Assembly: GCF_900107745.1 (NCBI RefSeq)
Contig: NZ_FNRO01000002.1
Location: 62,001 to 126,000 of the forward strand
DNA length: 64,000 nucleotides
DNA from: Variovorax sp. YR216
Lineage (GTDB): Bacteria; Pseudomonadota; Gammaproteobacteria; Burkholderiales; Burkholderiaceae_C
Reading direction: 5' to 3'
The position numbers and the translations under genes were made by a program. Shown here in pieces: positions 21,664-31,810 of the stretch (positions within the stretch are counted from its first letter, which is position 1; each line of letters opens with the position of its first letter). The notes beneath the pieces are model-generated. The model was not told the origin of the DNA. It did no database searches and saw only the letters and a program-made list of their open reading frames with translations.

Positions 21664-21669
21664 ATTTTA
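21664..21669 (-). promoter_or_regulatory. Possible lysS -10 box
   Basis: TAAAAT on the minus strand, about 40 bases before the lysS ATG, in a 122-base gap that otherwise holds no gene. A CTGTCA 15 bases further upstream is only a weak -35. Confidence 0.3.
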
Positions 21670-21745
21670 ACCGCGCAGGGGCTTTGACAGACCCGCGCCT
21701 GACCCGCATCGACACTGGACCAGTTGCTATCGAATCCGTAGCGCG

Positions 21746-22393
21746 CTACTTCGCGATGCCAGTGCGCGCCAGCAGATCGCCGACCAGCTCGAGCCGCATC
21801 AGCGGGCTGTCGAGTTCCATCAGGCGCTGCTTGAGCTCGGGCTGCGCCGGCAGCAGTTCGCACCAGCGATTGGCCACCCAGCCGCAGTCGTCGAACTGGT
21901 AGGGCTCGGAAATCGGCAGGCGAAGGCCCGGCATGCCCTGCTGTTGGCGTCGCTCTTCCAGCGTATCGACCACGCGGCGCAATGCGTCGGACACATGCCG
22001 CAAGTCGGCGGGGACGTCCATCCGCACGTCGTTGGCAATGACTTCGACCTTGGCGGTCCAGAGTCCGTGCTTCTGAAGTTCGCTCGCATGAATTCGGAAG
22101 CGCTGGGTGCCGCTGCATTCGATCTGCATCAGGCCGGCCTGCGGAGACTCGAGTTCGCGAATGACCGCGAGCGTGCCGATGGTCGCGAAGGCTTCCACCC
22201 CGGCCCCAGCCTTGCGCACTTCCGACCCCTGGGTGAGGCACACGACCCCGAAAGGCTCGCCGCTCTTGTGGCACTTGCGGATCATGTCGAGATAGCGCAC
22301 CTCGAAGATCCGCAGCGGCAGGAAGCCACCGGGAAACAGCACCGTGCCGAGCGGAAACAAGGGGATCGGCCTGAGAGGGGTTTGTGTCGTCAT
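21746..22393 (-). CDS. Stand-alone LON substrate-binding-domain protein
   Basis: The N-terminus ([30 protein letters not shown]) is the typical start of the LON N-terminal domain, and the whole 215-residue protein fits that domain plus a helical tail. There is no ATPase or protease domain, so it is not Lon itself. Such proteins are widespread in proteobacteria and of unknown role, perhaps substrate recognition. It is divergent from yggT, with 51 bases between the starts, and upstream of lysS on the same strand. Confidence 0.85.
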   Translation of the reverse strand: MTTQTPLRPIPLFPLGTVLFPGGFLPLRIFEVRYLDMIRKCHKSGEPFGVVCLTQGSEVRKAGAGVEAFATIGTLAVIRELESPQAGLMQIECSGTQRFRIHASELQKHGLWTAKVEVIANDVRMDVPADLRHVSDALRRVVDTLEERRQQQGMPGLRLPISEPYQFDDCGWVANRWCELLPAQPELKQRLMELDSPLMRLELVGDLLARTGIAK

Positions 22394-22444
22394 CGGTGAA
22401 CCTTGGCGTGGCTATCATCGCATTCCGCTCACGACCTCGCGCCC

Positions 22445-23005
22445 ATGTTCTATCAGATCCCATCGTTCCTGCTCGACGTGATCGTCGGCCTCCTGGGCGG
22501 CGCCTGCCTGTTGCGCCTCTACATGCAGTACCACCGGGTACCGTTCGGCAATCCGCTCGGGCGCTTCGTGTTTGCGGTCACCGACTGGATCGTGCTGCCC
22601 TTGCGCCGGATCGTGCCATCGGTCAAGCGGTGGGACCTTGCGAGCGGCGTCGCGGCATGGCTGCTCGTGCTGGTGAAGTTCGTGCTGCTGGGGCTGCTGC
22701 TGGGCGGCCTCGGACGATGGACGATCCTTCCCCTCATCTCGCTGATCGGGCTGCTCCAGCTCGCGGTCTCAGGGCTCACCGCGCTGCTGATCGTCTATGC
22801 GATTCTTTCCTGGGTGCCGAGCGCATCCTCGATGCTGCACGACCTGATCGCGCGTCTCGCGGAGCCGCTGGTGCGGCCGCTGCGCCGGGTCATTCCGGCG
22901 GTGGGCGGCGTCGACCTGTCGGCGCTCGTCGCGATCGTGCTCCTTCAGGTCGGCGCGATCATCCTCGGCAACGTGATGGGTTCGGTGTTCACGTTAGGCC
23001 GGTAG
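22445..23005 (+). CDS. YggT family integral membrane protein
   Basis: The 186-residue product is almost wholly hydrophobic and contains two YggT modules, each ending in a [26 protein letters not shown] or [19 protein letters not shown] motif. Four to five membrane helices are predicted by eye. The ATG at 22445 gives the usual N-terminus; an in-frame ATG at 22403 is less likely. YggT proteins are linked in the literature to osmotic or envelope functions, but the activity is undefined. The stop codon lies inside a hairpin (22999-23017). Confidence 0.85.
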   Translation: MFYQIPSFLLDVIVGLLGGACLLRLYMQYHRVPFGNPLGRFVFAVTDWIVLPLRRIVPSVKRWDLASGVAAWLLVLVKFVLLGLLLGGLGRWTILPLISLIGLLQLAVSGLTALLIVYAILSWVPSASSMLHDLIARLAEPLVRPLRRVIPAVGGVDLSALVAIVLLQVGAIILGNVMGSVFTLGR

Positions 23006-23017
23006 AGGCGCTACCGG
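22999..23017. repeat. Hairpin across the yggT stop codon
   Basis: CCGGTAG-AGGCG-CTACCGG is a perfect seven-base inverted repeat containing the yggT TAG. No T run follows, so it is not a classical terminator; it may stabilise the 3' end of the message between the convergent yggT and accD genes. Confidence 0.6.
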
Positions 23018-23029
23018 CGCGATGCCGGG

Positions 23030-23092
23030 AATACCGCGGATCCGGCTCCGCCGGTCCGCTGGTATTGCCCCCTGCAAGGGGGCCTGGGGGTG
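23030..23092. repeat. Dispersed palindromic intergenic repeat, copy A
   Basis: A nested palindrome (ATACC-g-CGGA-t-CCGGC-tcc-GCCGG-TCCG-ct-GGTAT) is followed by a second hairpin (CCCCCT-GCA-AGGGGG). A closely matching sequence in the same orientation lies at 41630-41686. It fills the gap between the convergent yggT and accD genes. The arrangement of two adjacent GC-rich hairpins resembles REP-type elements. Confidence 0.75.
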
Positions 23093-23094
23093 GG

Positions 23095-23967
23095 CTAAAG
23101 AACCGCATCAGCTGGCTGCCGCAACAGCATGGCCAGCGTGTTCGCGATGGTCTTGCGCAGCTCGCGTCGATCGCAGATGAAATCGACCGCGCCCTTGGTC
23201 TGGAGGAACTCGGCGCGCTGGAAGCCCTCCGGCAACGTCACGCGAACCGTCGATTCGATGACGCGCGGGCCGGCGAAGCCGATGAGCGCCTTGGGCTCGG
23301 CGATCACCACATCGCCCACGAACGCGAAGCCCGCGCTCACACCGCCCATGGTCGGGTCAGTCAGCACGCTGATGTAGGGCAGGCCCTTCTTCGCGAGATG
23401 CGTGAGCGAGGCATTGGTCTTCGCCATCTGCATCAGCGACAACAGGCCTTCCTGCATGCGCGCACCGCCGGTGGCAGTGAAGCAGATGAAAGGCACTTTC
23501 TGCTCGATCGCGGTTTCGACGCCGCGCACGAAGCGTTCGCCGACCACGCTGCCCATGCTGCCGCCCATGAAGTCGAACTCGAAGCAGGCGACCACCACGT
23601 TGATGCTGTGGACCGAACCGCCCATCACCACGAGGGCGTCGGTCTCGCCGGTGTTCTCCAGCGCTTCCTTGAGCCGCTCGGGGTACTTGCGGCTGTCCTT
23701 GAACTTGAGGGCGTCGACCGGCAGGACTTCCTGGCCGAGCTCGTAGCGGCCTTCGGGGTCGAGGAAGGCATCGAGACGCGCACGCGCGCTGATGCGGTGA
23801 TGGTGGCCGCAGCTCGGGCAAACGTTCTGGTTGTGCTCGAGGTCGGTCTTGTAGAGCACCGTCTCGCAGCTCGGGCATTTGATCCAGAGGCCTTCCGGCA
23901 TCTGGCGGCGCTCGCTCGGGTCGGTCGGTGCGATTTTCGGGGGAAGAAGTTTTTCAAGCCAGCTCAT
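23095..23967 (-). CDS. accD: Acetyl-CoA carboxylase, carboxyltransferase beta subunit
   Basis: AccD with AccA transfers the carboxyl group from biotin to acetyl-CoA, giving malonyl-CoA for the fab enzymes encoded at the start of the window. The N-terminal zinc ribbon has Cys31, Cys34, Cys50 and Cys53 (CPSC...CPSCGHHHR), followed by the crotonase-type carboxyltransferase fold. It is 290 residues, full length. It lies 24 bases after trpA in the trp gene run, a position conserved in beta- and gammaproteobacteria. Confidence 0.97.
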   Translation of the reverse strand: MSWLEKLLPPKIAPTDPSERRQMPEGLWIKCPSCETVLYKTDLEHNQNVCPSCGHHHRISARARLDAFLDPEGRYELGQEVLPVDALKFKDSRKYPERLKEALENTGETDALVVMGGSVHSINVVVACFEFDFMGGSMGSVVGERFVRGVETAIEQKVPFICFTATGGARMQEGLLSLMQMAKTNASLTHLAKKGLPYISVLTDPTMGGVSAGFAFVGDVVIAEPKALIGFAGPRVIESTVRVTLPEGFQRAEFLQTKGAVDFICDRRELRKTIANTLAMLLRQPADAVL

Positions 23968-23991
23968 GGGGGCTCCTTGTGGTGGCGGCGA

Positions 23992-24837
23992 TTATCGGGC
24001 AGCCGGGCTTGCGGCGGCCGCGCGGGGCAACGCGTCGAGTGCCTGCCTGATTCCGGCCAGGAACTCGCGCACCACGGGCACGACCTTGTCGCGGGGTTGC
24101 TCTTCGATCAGCTGGATGATGCGGCTGCCGATCACGACTGCGTCCGCGGAGGCGCCGACCGCCTGGGCGGTCTGCGCATCGCGGATGCCGAAGCCGACGC
24201 CCACCGGTAGCTGCACATGCTCGCGAATGCGCGGAACCATTCGGCCGACCGCGTCGGTGTCGAGGTGTCCGGCGCCGGTCACGCCTTTCAGCGAAACGTA
24301 GTAGACGTAGCCGGTGGCGATGCGGCCGACCTGCGCCATCCTCTCGGGGGTGCTGGTCGGTGCGAGCAGAAAGATGAGATCGATACCCTTGGATTTGAGC
24401 TCGGCAGCGAAGGCCTCGCATTCTTCTGGCGGGTAGTCGACGATCAGCAGGCCGTCGACGCCCGCCGCGGCCGCATCGCGGATGAAGCTGCCGGCGCCAT
24501 GGACGAGGTCGTAGCGCTCCACCGGATTCGCGTAACCCATAAGAACCACCGGCGTGCGCGGATCCTTCTGGCGGAAGGCCGCGACCATGGCCAGCACCTG
24601 CTTCATGCCGATGCCCAGTGCGAGCGCGGCTTCGCCCGCGCGCTGGATCACGGGCCCGTCGGCCATCGGATCGGAGAAGGGCACGCCGAGCTCGATCACG
24701 TCGGCGCCGGCCTCGACCATGCCGAGCATCAGCTCAGGCGTGACGTCTGCGTAGGGGAAGCCCGCGGTGACATAGGGAATCAAAGCCTTGCGACCCGCTT
24801 TCTGCAGGGCTTCGAAGGTGGCGGCGATGCGGCTCAT
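23992..24837 (-). CDS. trpA: Tryptophan synthase alpha subunit
   Basis: TrpA cleaves indole-3-glycerol phosphate and channels indole to TrpB. The catalytic Glu49 ([12 protein letters not shown]) and Asp60 (MADGP) fall at the same positions as in the E. coli enzyme. The phosphate-binding GVGFGIRD motif is present. A 15-residue Ala/Pro/Arg-rich tail extends the C-terminus, total 281 residues. The start overlaps the trpB stop by four bases (ATGA). Confidence 0.97.
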   Translation of the reverse strand: MSRIAATFEALQKAGRKALIPYVTAGFPYADVTPELMLGMVEAGADVIELGVPFSDPMADGPVIQRAGEAALALGIGMKQVLAMVAAFRQKDPRTPVVLMGYANPVERYDLVHGAGSFIRDAAAAGVDGLLIVDYPPEECEAFAAELKSKGIDLIFLLAPTSTPERMAQVGRIATGYVYYVSLKGVTGAGHLDTDAVGRMVPRIREHVQLPVGVGFGIRDAQTAQAVGASADAVVIGSRIIQLIEEQPRDKVVPVVREFLAGIRQALDALPRAAAASPAAR

Positions 24838-26111
24838 GCCTTGCCTCCCTTCACGTTGAGGCCGCGCATCGACGGCCGGTCATAGAAGTCCACGCCGGAC
24901 AGGTCGGCCACCGTGCCGATGTCCTTGTCGCCGCGGCCCGAGAGATTCACCAGGATGGATTGGTCGGGGTGCATGGTCTTCGCGAGCTTCATGGCGTAGG
25001 CCACCGCGTGGCTCGATTCCAGCGCCGGGATGATGCCTTCGGTGCGACACAGGTAATGGAAGGCTTCGAGCGCTTCGGAGTCGGTGATGCCGACGTACTC
25101 GGCGCGGCCGATGTCCGCGAGGTAGGCATGTTCCGGCCCGACGCCGGGGTAGTCCAGGCCGGCGCTGATGCTGTGCGTTTCTGTCACTTGGCCGTCCTCG
25201 TTCTGGAGCAGGTAGGTGCGGTTGCCGTGCAGCACGCCTGGACTGCCGCGAAGGATCGACGCCGAATGCTTGCCGCTGTCGAGGCCTTTGCCGGCCGCTT
25301 CCACGCCGATCAGGCGAGTGCCCGCGAACGGGATGTAGGGATAGAAGATGCCCATCGCATTGCTGCCGCCGCCCACGCAGGCGACGACGACATCAGGCTG
25401 CCTGCCTTCGGCCTTGCCGGTGATGCCCTGCGCGGCGAGCATGGCCGGCATCTGCTCGATGCACTCGTTGCCGATCACGCTCTGGAAGTCGCGCACCATC
25501 GTCGGGTAGGGGTGAGGTCCGGCGACCGTACCGATGATGTAGAAAGTGTTCTCGACATTCGTGACCCAGTCGCGCATCGCCTCGTTGAGTGCGTCCTTGA
25601 GCGTCTTGCTGCCCGATTCGACCGGAACGACCGTCGCGCCGAGCAGGTTCATGCGGTACACGTTGGGGCTCTGGCGCTTGACGTCTTCGCTGCCCATGTA
25701 GACCACGCATTCGAGCCCGTAGCGGGCGCAGATGGTGGCGGTGGCCACGCCGTGCTGGCCGGCCCCGGTTTCGGCGATCACGCGGGGCTTGCCCATGCGC
25801 CTGGCAAGCATCGCCTGCCCGATGGTGTTGTTCACCTTGTGAGCGCCGGTGTGGTTGAGGTCCTCGCGCTTCAGGTAGATCTGCGCGCCGCCCATTTCGC
25901 GGCTGGTGCGGGCCGCGTGATAGACCGGTGAAGGACGGCCCACGAAATGGGCCAGTTCGTAGCGGAATTCCGCGAGGAACTCCGGGTCGTCCTTGTACTT
26001 CGCGTAGGCGTCGCGCAGTTCGTTGATGGCGTGCGTCAGCGTCTCGCTGGCGAACGTGCCGCCGTAGATGCCGAAATGGCCGCTGGCGTCGGGTTGCTGG
26101 TAGGTGTTCAT
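24834..26111 (-). CDS. trpB: Tryptophan synthase beta subunit
   Basis: TrpB makes tryptophan from indole and serine with pyridoxal phosphate. The PLP lysine is Lys92 in [10 protein letters not shown], and the phosphate loop [10 protein letters not shown] is present. The ATG at 26111 starts [14 protein letters not shown] as expected and gives 425 residues; the open frame extends upstream across the trpF end, but that part is not conserved. The stop overlaps trpA. Confidence 0.97.
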   Translation of the reverse strand: MNTYQQPDASGHFGIYGGTFASETLTHAINELRDAYAKYKDDPEFLAEFRYELAHFVGRPSPVYHAARTSREMGGAQIYLKREDLNHTGAHKVNNTIGQAMLARRMGKPRVIAETGAGQHGVATATICARYGLECVVYMGSEDVKRQSPNVYRMNLLGATVVPVESGSKTLKDALNEAMRDWVTNVENTFYIIGTVAGPHPYPTMVRDFQSVIGNECIEQMPAMLAAQGITGKAEGRQPDVVVACVGGGSNAMGIFYPYIPFAGTRLIGVEAAGKGLDSGKHSASILRGSPGVLHGNRTYLLQNEDGQVTETHSISAGLDYPGVGPEHAYLADIGRAEYVGITDSEALEAFHYLCRTEGIIPALESSHAVAYAMKLAKTMHPDQSILVNLSGRGDKDIGTVADLSGVDFYDRPSMRGLNVKGGKA

Positions 26112-26166
26112 GGTCTCGATCGGTGGGCCGGCGCCCGGTCGATCGAGGCGGGCAGCCGGCTGCAAA

Positions 26167-26856
26167 CTAGGAAGAGGCATCGGCCGCACGGACAGCGGCC
26201 ACGAAGTCGCGAATCCTGGCGGCGTCCTTGATGCCCTTGGAGGCCTCGACGCCCGAACTCACGTCAACGGACAGCGACTTGCATCGCGCCCGCAACTGAC
26301 GAATGCCATCGCCCACGTTTGCAGGTGTGAGCCCACCACTCAAGACGAGGTGAGCGTCGACGGCGGGTGGTAGGAGTGACCAATCGAATGCCTTGCCGCC
26401 ACCGCCATAGGCTTCGACATGGGCGTCGAGCAGGATGGCCTGGGCGCGGGAGTAATCGGAAGCGTATTTTACGAGGTCGAAGCCCGCGCCGGCTGCACCC
26501 AGCGGAATCCGTGCCGCGCGCATGAACCGGTATGCGCCGCTGCCGGCGCCTTCCCAGCACTGCGCTGGCGATTCGTCGCCGTGGAACTGGGCCATCGAAC
26601 CCGCCACGGAAGACAGCGCCGCCATGCTGCGCGCCGCGTCCTCGTTGACGAAGAGCAGCACGGGCGAAACGAACGGCGGAAGGCGCGACGCGAGTTCGGC
26701 TGCGCGTTCGACCGTGACCGCGCGCGGGCTGGCCGGGTAAAGAACGAAACCGATGGCGTCAGCGCCGGCTTCGATCGCGGCATCGACGTCCTGCTCGCGT
26801 GTGAGCCCGCAGATTTTGATCCGGGTGCGGGCTGCGAGCGGTGCGGAGGGGTTCAT
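26167..26856 (-). CDS. trpF: Phosphoribosylanthranilate isomerase
   Basis: TrpF catalyses the Amadori rearrangement before indole-glycerol-phosphate synthesis. The N-terminal [13 protein letters not shown] with its catalytic Cys, the central [15 protein letters not shown], and the [10 protein letters not shown] phosphate loop identify the family. The protein is 229 residues with an 8-residue N-terminal lead. The start overlaps the truA stop by four bases; a 55-base spacer separates it from trpB. Confidence 0.95.
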   Translation of the reverse strand: MNPSAPLAARTRIKICGLTREQDVDAAIEAGADAIGFVLYPASPRAVTVERAAELASRLPPFVSPVLLFVNEDAARSMAALSSVAGSMAQFHGDESPAQCWEGAGSGAYRFMRAARIPLGAAGAGFDLVKYASDYSRAQAILLDAHVEAYGGGGKAFDWSLLPPAVDAHLVLSGGLTPANVGDGIRQLRARCKSLSVDVSSGVEASKGIKDAARIRDFVAAVRAADASS

Positions 26857-27665
26857 GGCGGGCCATCATACGCAGCGCCCCCGCCTTCGATGGTCGCCTC
26901 GGCGGGTAGACCCCATCCGGCGGCGTACAACGGCCCCAGGAAGTACAGGCCGTTCGGCGAGAACGTCGGCGCGGCCACCAGCCGGCTGCGCGCCTCGAGC
27001 ACTTCGCGCATCCATTCCGGCCGCTCCCTTCCCTGGCCGATGCGCACGAGGCAGCCCATGATGTTCCGGATCATGTGATGCAGGAATGCATCCGCCTCGA
27101 ATTCGACGTGCCAGCGGCAGCGGTCGGTGTCGCCGTGGCGGCTGATCGCGATGCGCCGCATCTCCTTGACCGGCGAAAGTGCCTGGCACGCCGAGGCGCG
27201 GAAGGAGCTGAAGTCATGGCGGCCGAGCAGCATCGCCGCGGCGGCGCGCATGGCATCGCCGTCGAGCACGTGCATCGACCAGCCCACCCGGCCTGCTTCG
27301 AGACTGGGCCGGACCGGCGATTGCGAAAGGACGTAGACATAGCGCCGGGTGAGGGCGCTCGCGCGGCAATGGAATGGGTCGGGCACCGGTTGTGCCCACT
27401 GCACGGCGATGTCGTCAGGGAGGAAACTGTTGGTGCCTCGCACCCAGGAGAACGGTTCGCGGACCGCGGTGGTGTCGAAGTGCACCACCTGCATCAGCGC
27501 ATGGACGCCGGCATCGGTGCGGCCGGCACAGAGCGTGGAAATCGGCTGGTCGGCGAACTGCGACAGGGCCGCTTGGAGCTTGTCCTGGACAGTCCGGCCG
27601 GAGGGCTGGCTTTGCCAGCCGTCGTAGGCCTGACCGTTGTAGCGGATACCGAGGGCCAGCCTCAC
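26853..27665 (-). CDS. truA: tRNA pseudouridine(38-40) synthase TruA
   Basis: TruA modifies uridines in the anticodon arm. The catalytic Asp51 is in CAGRTDAGVHA. The C-terminal part has FEADAFLHHMIRNIMG, also conserved. The protein is 270 residues. The start is GTG; there is room for no other start before fimV's stop 26 bases upstream. The order fimV-truA-trpF is conserved in beta- and gammaproteobacteria. Confidence 0.95.
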   Translation of the reverse strand: MRLALGIRYNGQAYDGWQSQPSGRTVQDKLQAALSQFADQPISTLCAGRTDAGVHALMQVVHFDTTAVREPFSWVRGTNSFLPDDIAVQWAQPVPDPFHCRASALTRRYVYVLSQSPVRPSLEAGRVGWSMHVLDGDAMRAAAAMLLGRHDFSSFRASACQALSPVKEMRRIAISRHGDTDRCRWHVEFEADAFLHHMIRNIMGCLVRIGQGRERPEWMREVLEARSRLVAAPTFSPNGLYFLGPLYAAGWGLPAEATIEGGGAAYDGPP

Positions 27666-27691
27666 GGCAGCATGGCAGCCCGAAGGCCGCT

Positions 27692-30412
27692 TCAGCGCAG
27701 TTGGCCGAGCATCTGCTTTGCTTCGGCCTTCACGTCGCCGGAGCTTTCGGCGGCAACTTCCTCGACCAGCGAGCGGGCGCCTTCGACGTCGCCCAGCGCC
27801 TTGAGTTCGCGGGCGAGGGATAGCTTGATGACGTGCGGGTTGTCGCCGCCCTCGTCCGCGGGTTCCAGGCGTCCGCGCTCGGTGTCGGCCGGGGTGCGGG
27901 TCGACAGGCCGGCGAGCGAGCTCATGTCGAATTCGATGAAACCTGAATCCGTCGGCAAGCCGGCACGCAACGGAGCAGGCTGGGTGCGCTCCTCGTCGCG
28001 AACCACCGAGCCGTTTGCCACCGGTTCGAGGGCGCCAGGCGCAGTGTCGAAGTCGTTTTCGAGGTCGATCTTGGGTGCATGAGTCGACGCACCGCCGTTC
28101 AGGCCACCAGGAACAGCGATCGGTCGCGGAATCTCGCGGATCGGCGACGGAATGGGGGCTGCCACGGGGGGCAGGCTCACGCTGACGGGCGCAGGCGCGG
28201 TCGACGCCGCTGCAGGCGGGGTGGAAAGATCGAGATCGAAGTCCAGCGGTGCGACCGACGGTACGAAGGCCGGAGGCGGCGCTTCTGCTTCTGCCTGCGC
28301 GACCGGGCTCGGTGCCGGGGTCGAGACTGCGGCGGACGCCGCTGCCAGCGTGCCTGCGAATGCCGCAGCTTCCGCAGCCGAGACGGTCTTGCCGTCGGCT
28401 TCGTACAGCGGGTTGCCGGGGTCAAGGTCCTTGCCGAGTTCGACGACACGGTTCCATTCGGTGCCGCTGCCGCCAGTCAGCTTGTGGACTTCGGAAGCCA
28501 GCGCCTCGTAGGCGCGCAGATCGCGGCGCTTCGCGTGGATTTCGAGCAGCTTGAGATGAATCGCGGTGCGCTCCGGATTGACGCGGAGTGCTTCGCGCAG
28601 GATCTCCTCGGCCTGGAGGTCGCGACCATAGGCGAGGTAGACGTCGGCTTCGGCCACCGGATCGACGTCGCCAGCATCGAGCTGGCTCGGCGAGTAGGAA
28701 AGCGAAGAAACCACGGAATTGCCGCGGTTCTTGGTGTCCACCGATTCGCCGCCGCTGGCGCCGAAGAACGAGTCCTTCGGGATGCGGCTTTCGATGAAGA
28801 CGCTGTCGCCCGCATCACGGCGCTTGCGGCCGAGCACGCGGTACAGCAGGAAGCTGATCAGCAGGGCCACCAGGGCGGCGGCTGCGACCATCAACGGGTT
28901 TTCCATCAGCTCCCCGAAGAAGCTTTGCTCCTTCGGGGCGGGTGCTGGTGCAGCGGCCTTGACCGGGGGCTTCGCGGCAGGCGCTGGTGCGGGAGCGGCG
29001 GCGGGCGCAGGTGCTGGTGACGCGGCAGGTGCTGCGGCAGTGGCCTCGGTCGACGCTGCGGGCGTGGGCGATGCGGCCTGAGCAGCGACGGCAGGCGGGG
29101 TTGGTCCCGCCGGTGTGGTTGCTGCGGGAGGCTGGGCTGACCCAGCGGGAGCAGGTGCCGTAGCTACCGGCGTCGCTGGTGCAGTGGCGGGCGCAGCCGC
29201 GGCCGGAGCGGGGGCCGGCGCCGGACTCGCAGCGTTGGCGCCGCCTGTGGCAGCGGCCTTGAGCTGGTTCAGGTCCTGGAGGTTCTTGCTCAGCTCTTTT
29301 TCGCGATCCTGGCGGGCCTTGGTTTCGGCGGCCTGCGCGATTTGCTCGTCCGTCGGGCGGCCGGGAGCGATGCCCTGGGAGATCTTGAGCTTGTCGGTCG
29401 AAGCGTTCGCTGCGTTGCGATCTTCGACATTGGTCTGCACCTTGCCGGCGGCTTGGCGGCCGGCATCGGCCACGGGTGTTTCGGGCGCGTTCTCGGCCAG
29501 GCGGCGGCGATACTGGCTGAAATCCTGGCTCTGGGCGGTGACCGTGCGCTTCGCCTCGGGCGCCGGGACGGCTTCGGCTTGGGACGAACTCGGAATGTCG
29601 AGGACGGCACCGGTCTTCATCCGGTTGACGTTTCCGCCGACGAACGCATTCGGATTGGCGCGAAGGAGCGCCACCAGCATCTGGTCGAGCGAGACGTCGG
29701 CCGGCTTGTACGCCGAGGCGATCTTGCCGGCCGTGTCGCCGGGCTTGACCGTGACCTGCTGGTCGCCGCTGCCGGCACCCGTGCCGGTACGGACGTTGTT
29801 CGACTCACCCGACGCAGCGGCCGGAGCGGCAGCGGTGCGTTGGCGACGCGCCGGGGGTGCCTCGACCACGACCGGCGCAGCGGCGCGCTGCGGAGCCGCG
29901 GTGATCTGCGGTGCCGTCGGCGCGACTGGTGCAGCCGCTTGACGGGTGGTCGGAGGGTCCAGCAGCACGGTGTAGTCACGAACCACACGACCGGAGCTCC
30001 AGTTGGCTTCAAGGAGGAGGTCGATGAACGGCTCGCTCACCAGGCGATTGCTGGACAGGCGCACGACGTAGCGTCCGTCGGCTCGCCGCTGAACGCCGAC
30101 GCGGACGTCGGAAAGCGCCGGGTTGTAAGGCACGCCCGCTGCCTTGAAGGCGTCGACCGAGGCGATACTGACCTTCAGTCCGTCCGCTTCGGCAGGGGTG
30201 ATCTCGGTGACTTCGATTTCCGCGCGCAGCGGCTCACCAAGCGCCGACTGGACGTTGAGGCGTCCGAGCGCGAGCGCACTGGCGTCGGCGCTGAAGGCGC
30301 CGAGGGCCACCGCGATGGCCGCGCTCAGTACCGAAAGCTGGCTTCGACCCATCGTCGTGGGTGCGGGCGAAGTGGCCGAGAGACGGGCCGCGGGCGATGA
30401 TGGTCGTGTCAT
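27692..30412 (-). CDS. fimV: FimV-type peptidoglycan-binding polar protein
   Basis: FimV anchors polar complexes such as type IV pilus machinery. After a probable signal peptide (SVLSAAIAVALGAFSADASA) comes the FimV N-domain (LGRLNVQSALGEPLRAEIEV), a LysM-like motif (VKPGDTAGKIASAYKPADVS), a very long Ala/Pro-rich linker, a membrane helix (MVAAAALVALLISFLLY), a TPR-like cytoplasmic region and the short C-terminal FimV domain (HVIKLSLARELKALGDVEGA). Starts at 30412 (chosen) or 30352 are both ATG without a good ribosome-binding site. Length about 906 residues. Confidence 0.88.
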   Translation of the reverse strand: MTRPSSPAARLSATSPAPTTMGRSQLSVLSAAIAVALGAFSADASALALGRLNVQSALGEPLRAEIEVTEITPAEADGLKVSIASVDAFKAAGVPYNPALSDVRVGVQRRADGRYVVRLSSNRLVSEPFIDLLLEANWSSGRVVRDYTVLLDPPTTRQAAAPVAPTAPQITAAPQRAAAPVVVEAPPARRQRTAAAPAAASGESNNVRTGTGAGSGDQQVTVKPGDTAGKIASAYKPADVSLDQMLVALLRANPNAFVGGNVNRMKTGAVLDIPSSSQAEAVPAPEAKRTVTAQSQDFSQYRRRLAENAPETPVADAGRQAAGKVQTNVEDRNAANASTDKLKISQGIAPGRPTDEQIAQAAETKARQDREKELSKNLQDLNQLKAAATGGANAASPAPAPAPAAAAPATAPATPVATAPAPAGSAQPPAATTPAGPTPPAVAAQAASPTPAASTEATAAAPAASPAPAPAAAPAPAPAAKPPVKAAAPAPAPKEQSFFGELMENPLMVAAAALVALLISFLLYRVLGRKRRDAGDSVFIESRIPKDSFFGASGGESVDTKNRGNSVVSSLSYSPSQLDAGDVDPVAEADVYLAYGRDLQAEEILREALRVNPERTAIHLKLLEIHAKRRDLRAYEALASEVHKLTGGSGTEWNRVVELGKDLDPGNPLYEADGKTVSAAEAAAFAGTLAAASAAVSTPAPSPVAQAEAEAPPPAFVPSVAPLDFDLDLSTPPAAASTAPAPVSVSLPPVAAPIPSPIREIPRPIAVPGGLNGGASTHAPKIDLENDFDTAPGALEPVANGSVVRDEERTQPAPLRAGLPTDSGFIEFDMSSLAGLSTRTPADTERGRLEPADEGGDNPHVIKLSLARELKALGDVEGARSLVEEVAAESSGDVKAEAKQMLGQLR

Positions 30413-30527
30413 GCTGGAGGGGGGCAGCTCGGCCCAGAAATGTAAGAGGACGTTAACATCATCACCCCGCACTGACAAGGCGACAGGCCTTATCTACCCA
30501 GTGCGTGCAAACTTCGTCATGCATGGG

Positions 30528-30568
30528 ACGTTGCGGCATAGCAACGTAGCGCGCCCCGCAGGGCGCGC
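30528..30568. repeat. Two adjacent hairpins between asd and fimV
   Basis: ACGTTGC-GGCATA-GCAACGT (30528-30547) is followed by GCGCGCCC-CGCA-GGGCGCGC (30549-30568). Both stems are perfect. They lie 10 bases past the asd stop on the minus strand and lack a T run. They may protect or partially terminate the leu-asd message before fimV. Confidence 0.6.
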
Positions 30569-30578
30569 ATGTAACGCT

Positions 30579-31721
30579 TCAGACTTCCAGCAGGATGCGC
30601 AGCATCCGGCGCAGCGGCTCGGCCGCGCCCCAGAGCAGCTGATCTCCGATCGTGAACGCGCCAACGTACTCGGGACCCATGGCCAGCTTGCGGATACGAC
30701 CGACCGGGATCGACATCGTGCCGGTCACCGCGACGGGCGTGAGATCCTTGACCGTGGCCTCGCGCGTGTTCGGCACGACCTTGGCCCATTCGTTGTCAGC
30801 AGCGATCAATGCCTCGATATCGGCAAGCGGCACGTCCTTCTTTAGCTTGAAGGTCAGCGCCTGGCTGTGGCAGCGCATCGCGCCGATTCGCACGCAGAAG
30901 CCATCGACGGGCGTCGCGGCAGTGCCGAACCCGGCGCCTTGGCCGAGGATCTTGTTGGTCTCGGCGCCACCCTTCCACTCTTCCTTGCTCATGCCGTCGC
31001 CCAGATCCTTGTCGATCCAGGGAATCAGGCTGCCGCCCAGCGGAACGCCGAAATTGGCGGTTTCGAGCGCGGTCAGCGATTGCTGCTTGGCAAGGACCTT
31101 GCGGTCGATCTCGAGGATGGCGGACTTCGGGTCGTCGAGCAGGGCGCGCACTTCGGCGTTGAGCGTGCCGAACTGCGTCAGCAGTTCACGCATGTGCTGG
31201 GCGCCGCCGCCGGAAGCGGCCTGGTAGGTCATGCTGGTCATCCACTCGACCAGGCCGGCCTTGTACAGCGCGCCCACGCCCATCAGCATGCAGCTCACGG
31301 TGCAATTGCCGCCGATCCAGTTCTTGCCGCCCTTGGCCAGGGCGTTCTGGATCACGGGAAGGTTGACCGGGTCGAGCACGATGATCGCGTCGTCATTCAT
31401 CCGCAACGTGGAGGCTGCGTCGATCCAGTGGCCCTTCCAGCCGGCTGCGCGGAGCTTGGGGAACACCTCCGTGGTGTAGTCGCCGCCCTGGGCCGTGATG
31501 ACGATGTCGCACTTCTTGAGTGCATCGATGTCATGCGCGTCCTTGAGCGTGGTCTCGTTCTTGGCCATCGCGGGGGCCTTGCCGCCCGCATTGGAGGTCG
31601 AGAAGAAGACCGGCTCGATCAGTCCGAAGTCGCCTTCGGCCTGCATGCGGTCCATCAGGACCGAGCCGACCATGCCGCGCCAGCCTACGAGGCCGACCAG
31701 AGGTTGATTTGCGTTCGCCAT
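30579..31721 (-). CDS. asd: Aspartate-semialdehyde dehydrogenase
   Basis: Asd reduces aspartyl phosphate on the way to lysine, diaminopimelate, threonine and methionine. The N-terminal [14 protein letters not shown] binds NADP. The catalytic Cys140 is in GGNCTVS and the proton-relay His285 in GAMRCHSQA. It is 380 residues, typical of the gram-negative long-form enzyme. It follows leuB after 89 bases containing a hairpin and precedes fimV. Confidence 0.97.
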   Translation of the reverse strand: MANANQPLVGLVGWRGMVGSVLMDRMQAEGDFGLIEPVFFSTSNAGGKAPAMAKNETTLKDAHDIDALKKCDIVITAQGGDYTTEVFPKLRAAGWKGHWIDAASTLRMNDDAIIVLDPVNLPVIQNALAKGGKNWIGGNCTVSCMLMGVGALYKAGLVEWMTSMTYQAASGGGAQHMRELLTQFGTLNAEVRALLDDPKSAILEIDRKVLAKQQSLTALETANFGVPLGGSLIPWIDKDLGDGMSKEEWKGGAETNKILGQGAGFGTAATPVDGFCVRIGAMRCHSQALTFKLKKDVPLADIEALIAADNEWAKVVPNTREATVKDLTPVAVTGTMSIPVGRIRKLAMGPEYVGAFTIGDQLLWGAAEPLRRMLRILLEV

Positions 31722-31765
31722 TTCAGTTTGCCCTTGTGAAAAAAGAAATCAGTCTTTTCTTTGCG

Positions 31766-31785
31766 CCCGGCTCGTCAGAGCCGGG
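31766..31785. repeat. Hairpin between leuB and asd
   Basis: CCCGGCTC-GTCA-GAGCCGGG is a perfect eight-base stem. On the minus (coding) strand the following bases are A-rich rather than T-rich, so it is not a standard terminator there. It may slow polymerase or block exonucleases between leuB and asd. Confidence 0.6.
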
Positions 31786-31810
31786 GAGGGCGTGACGAAT
31801 CGGGCTGCGG

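Noticed and set aside
20061..22463. lysS read as an 800-residue protein from an upstream codon
   Set aside because: The first 280 residues overlap the LON-domain gene and the gap; the conserved protein starts at 21623.
28900..29260. Ala/Pro-coding tandem-like DNA in fimV as a possible mobile repeat
   Set aside because: It is in-frame low-complexity linker sequence typical of FimV, without exact repeat units or flanking duplications.
30412..30478. Longer fimV start at 30478
   Set aside because: A TTG start adding 22 residues without a signal-peptide benefit; the ATG at 30412 already leaves a plausible signal peptide.
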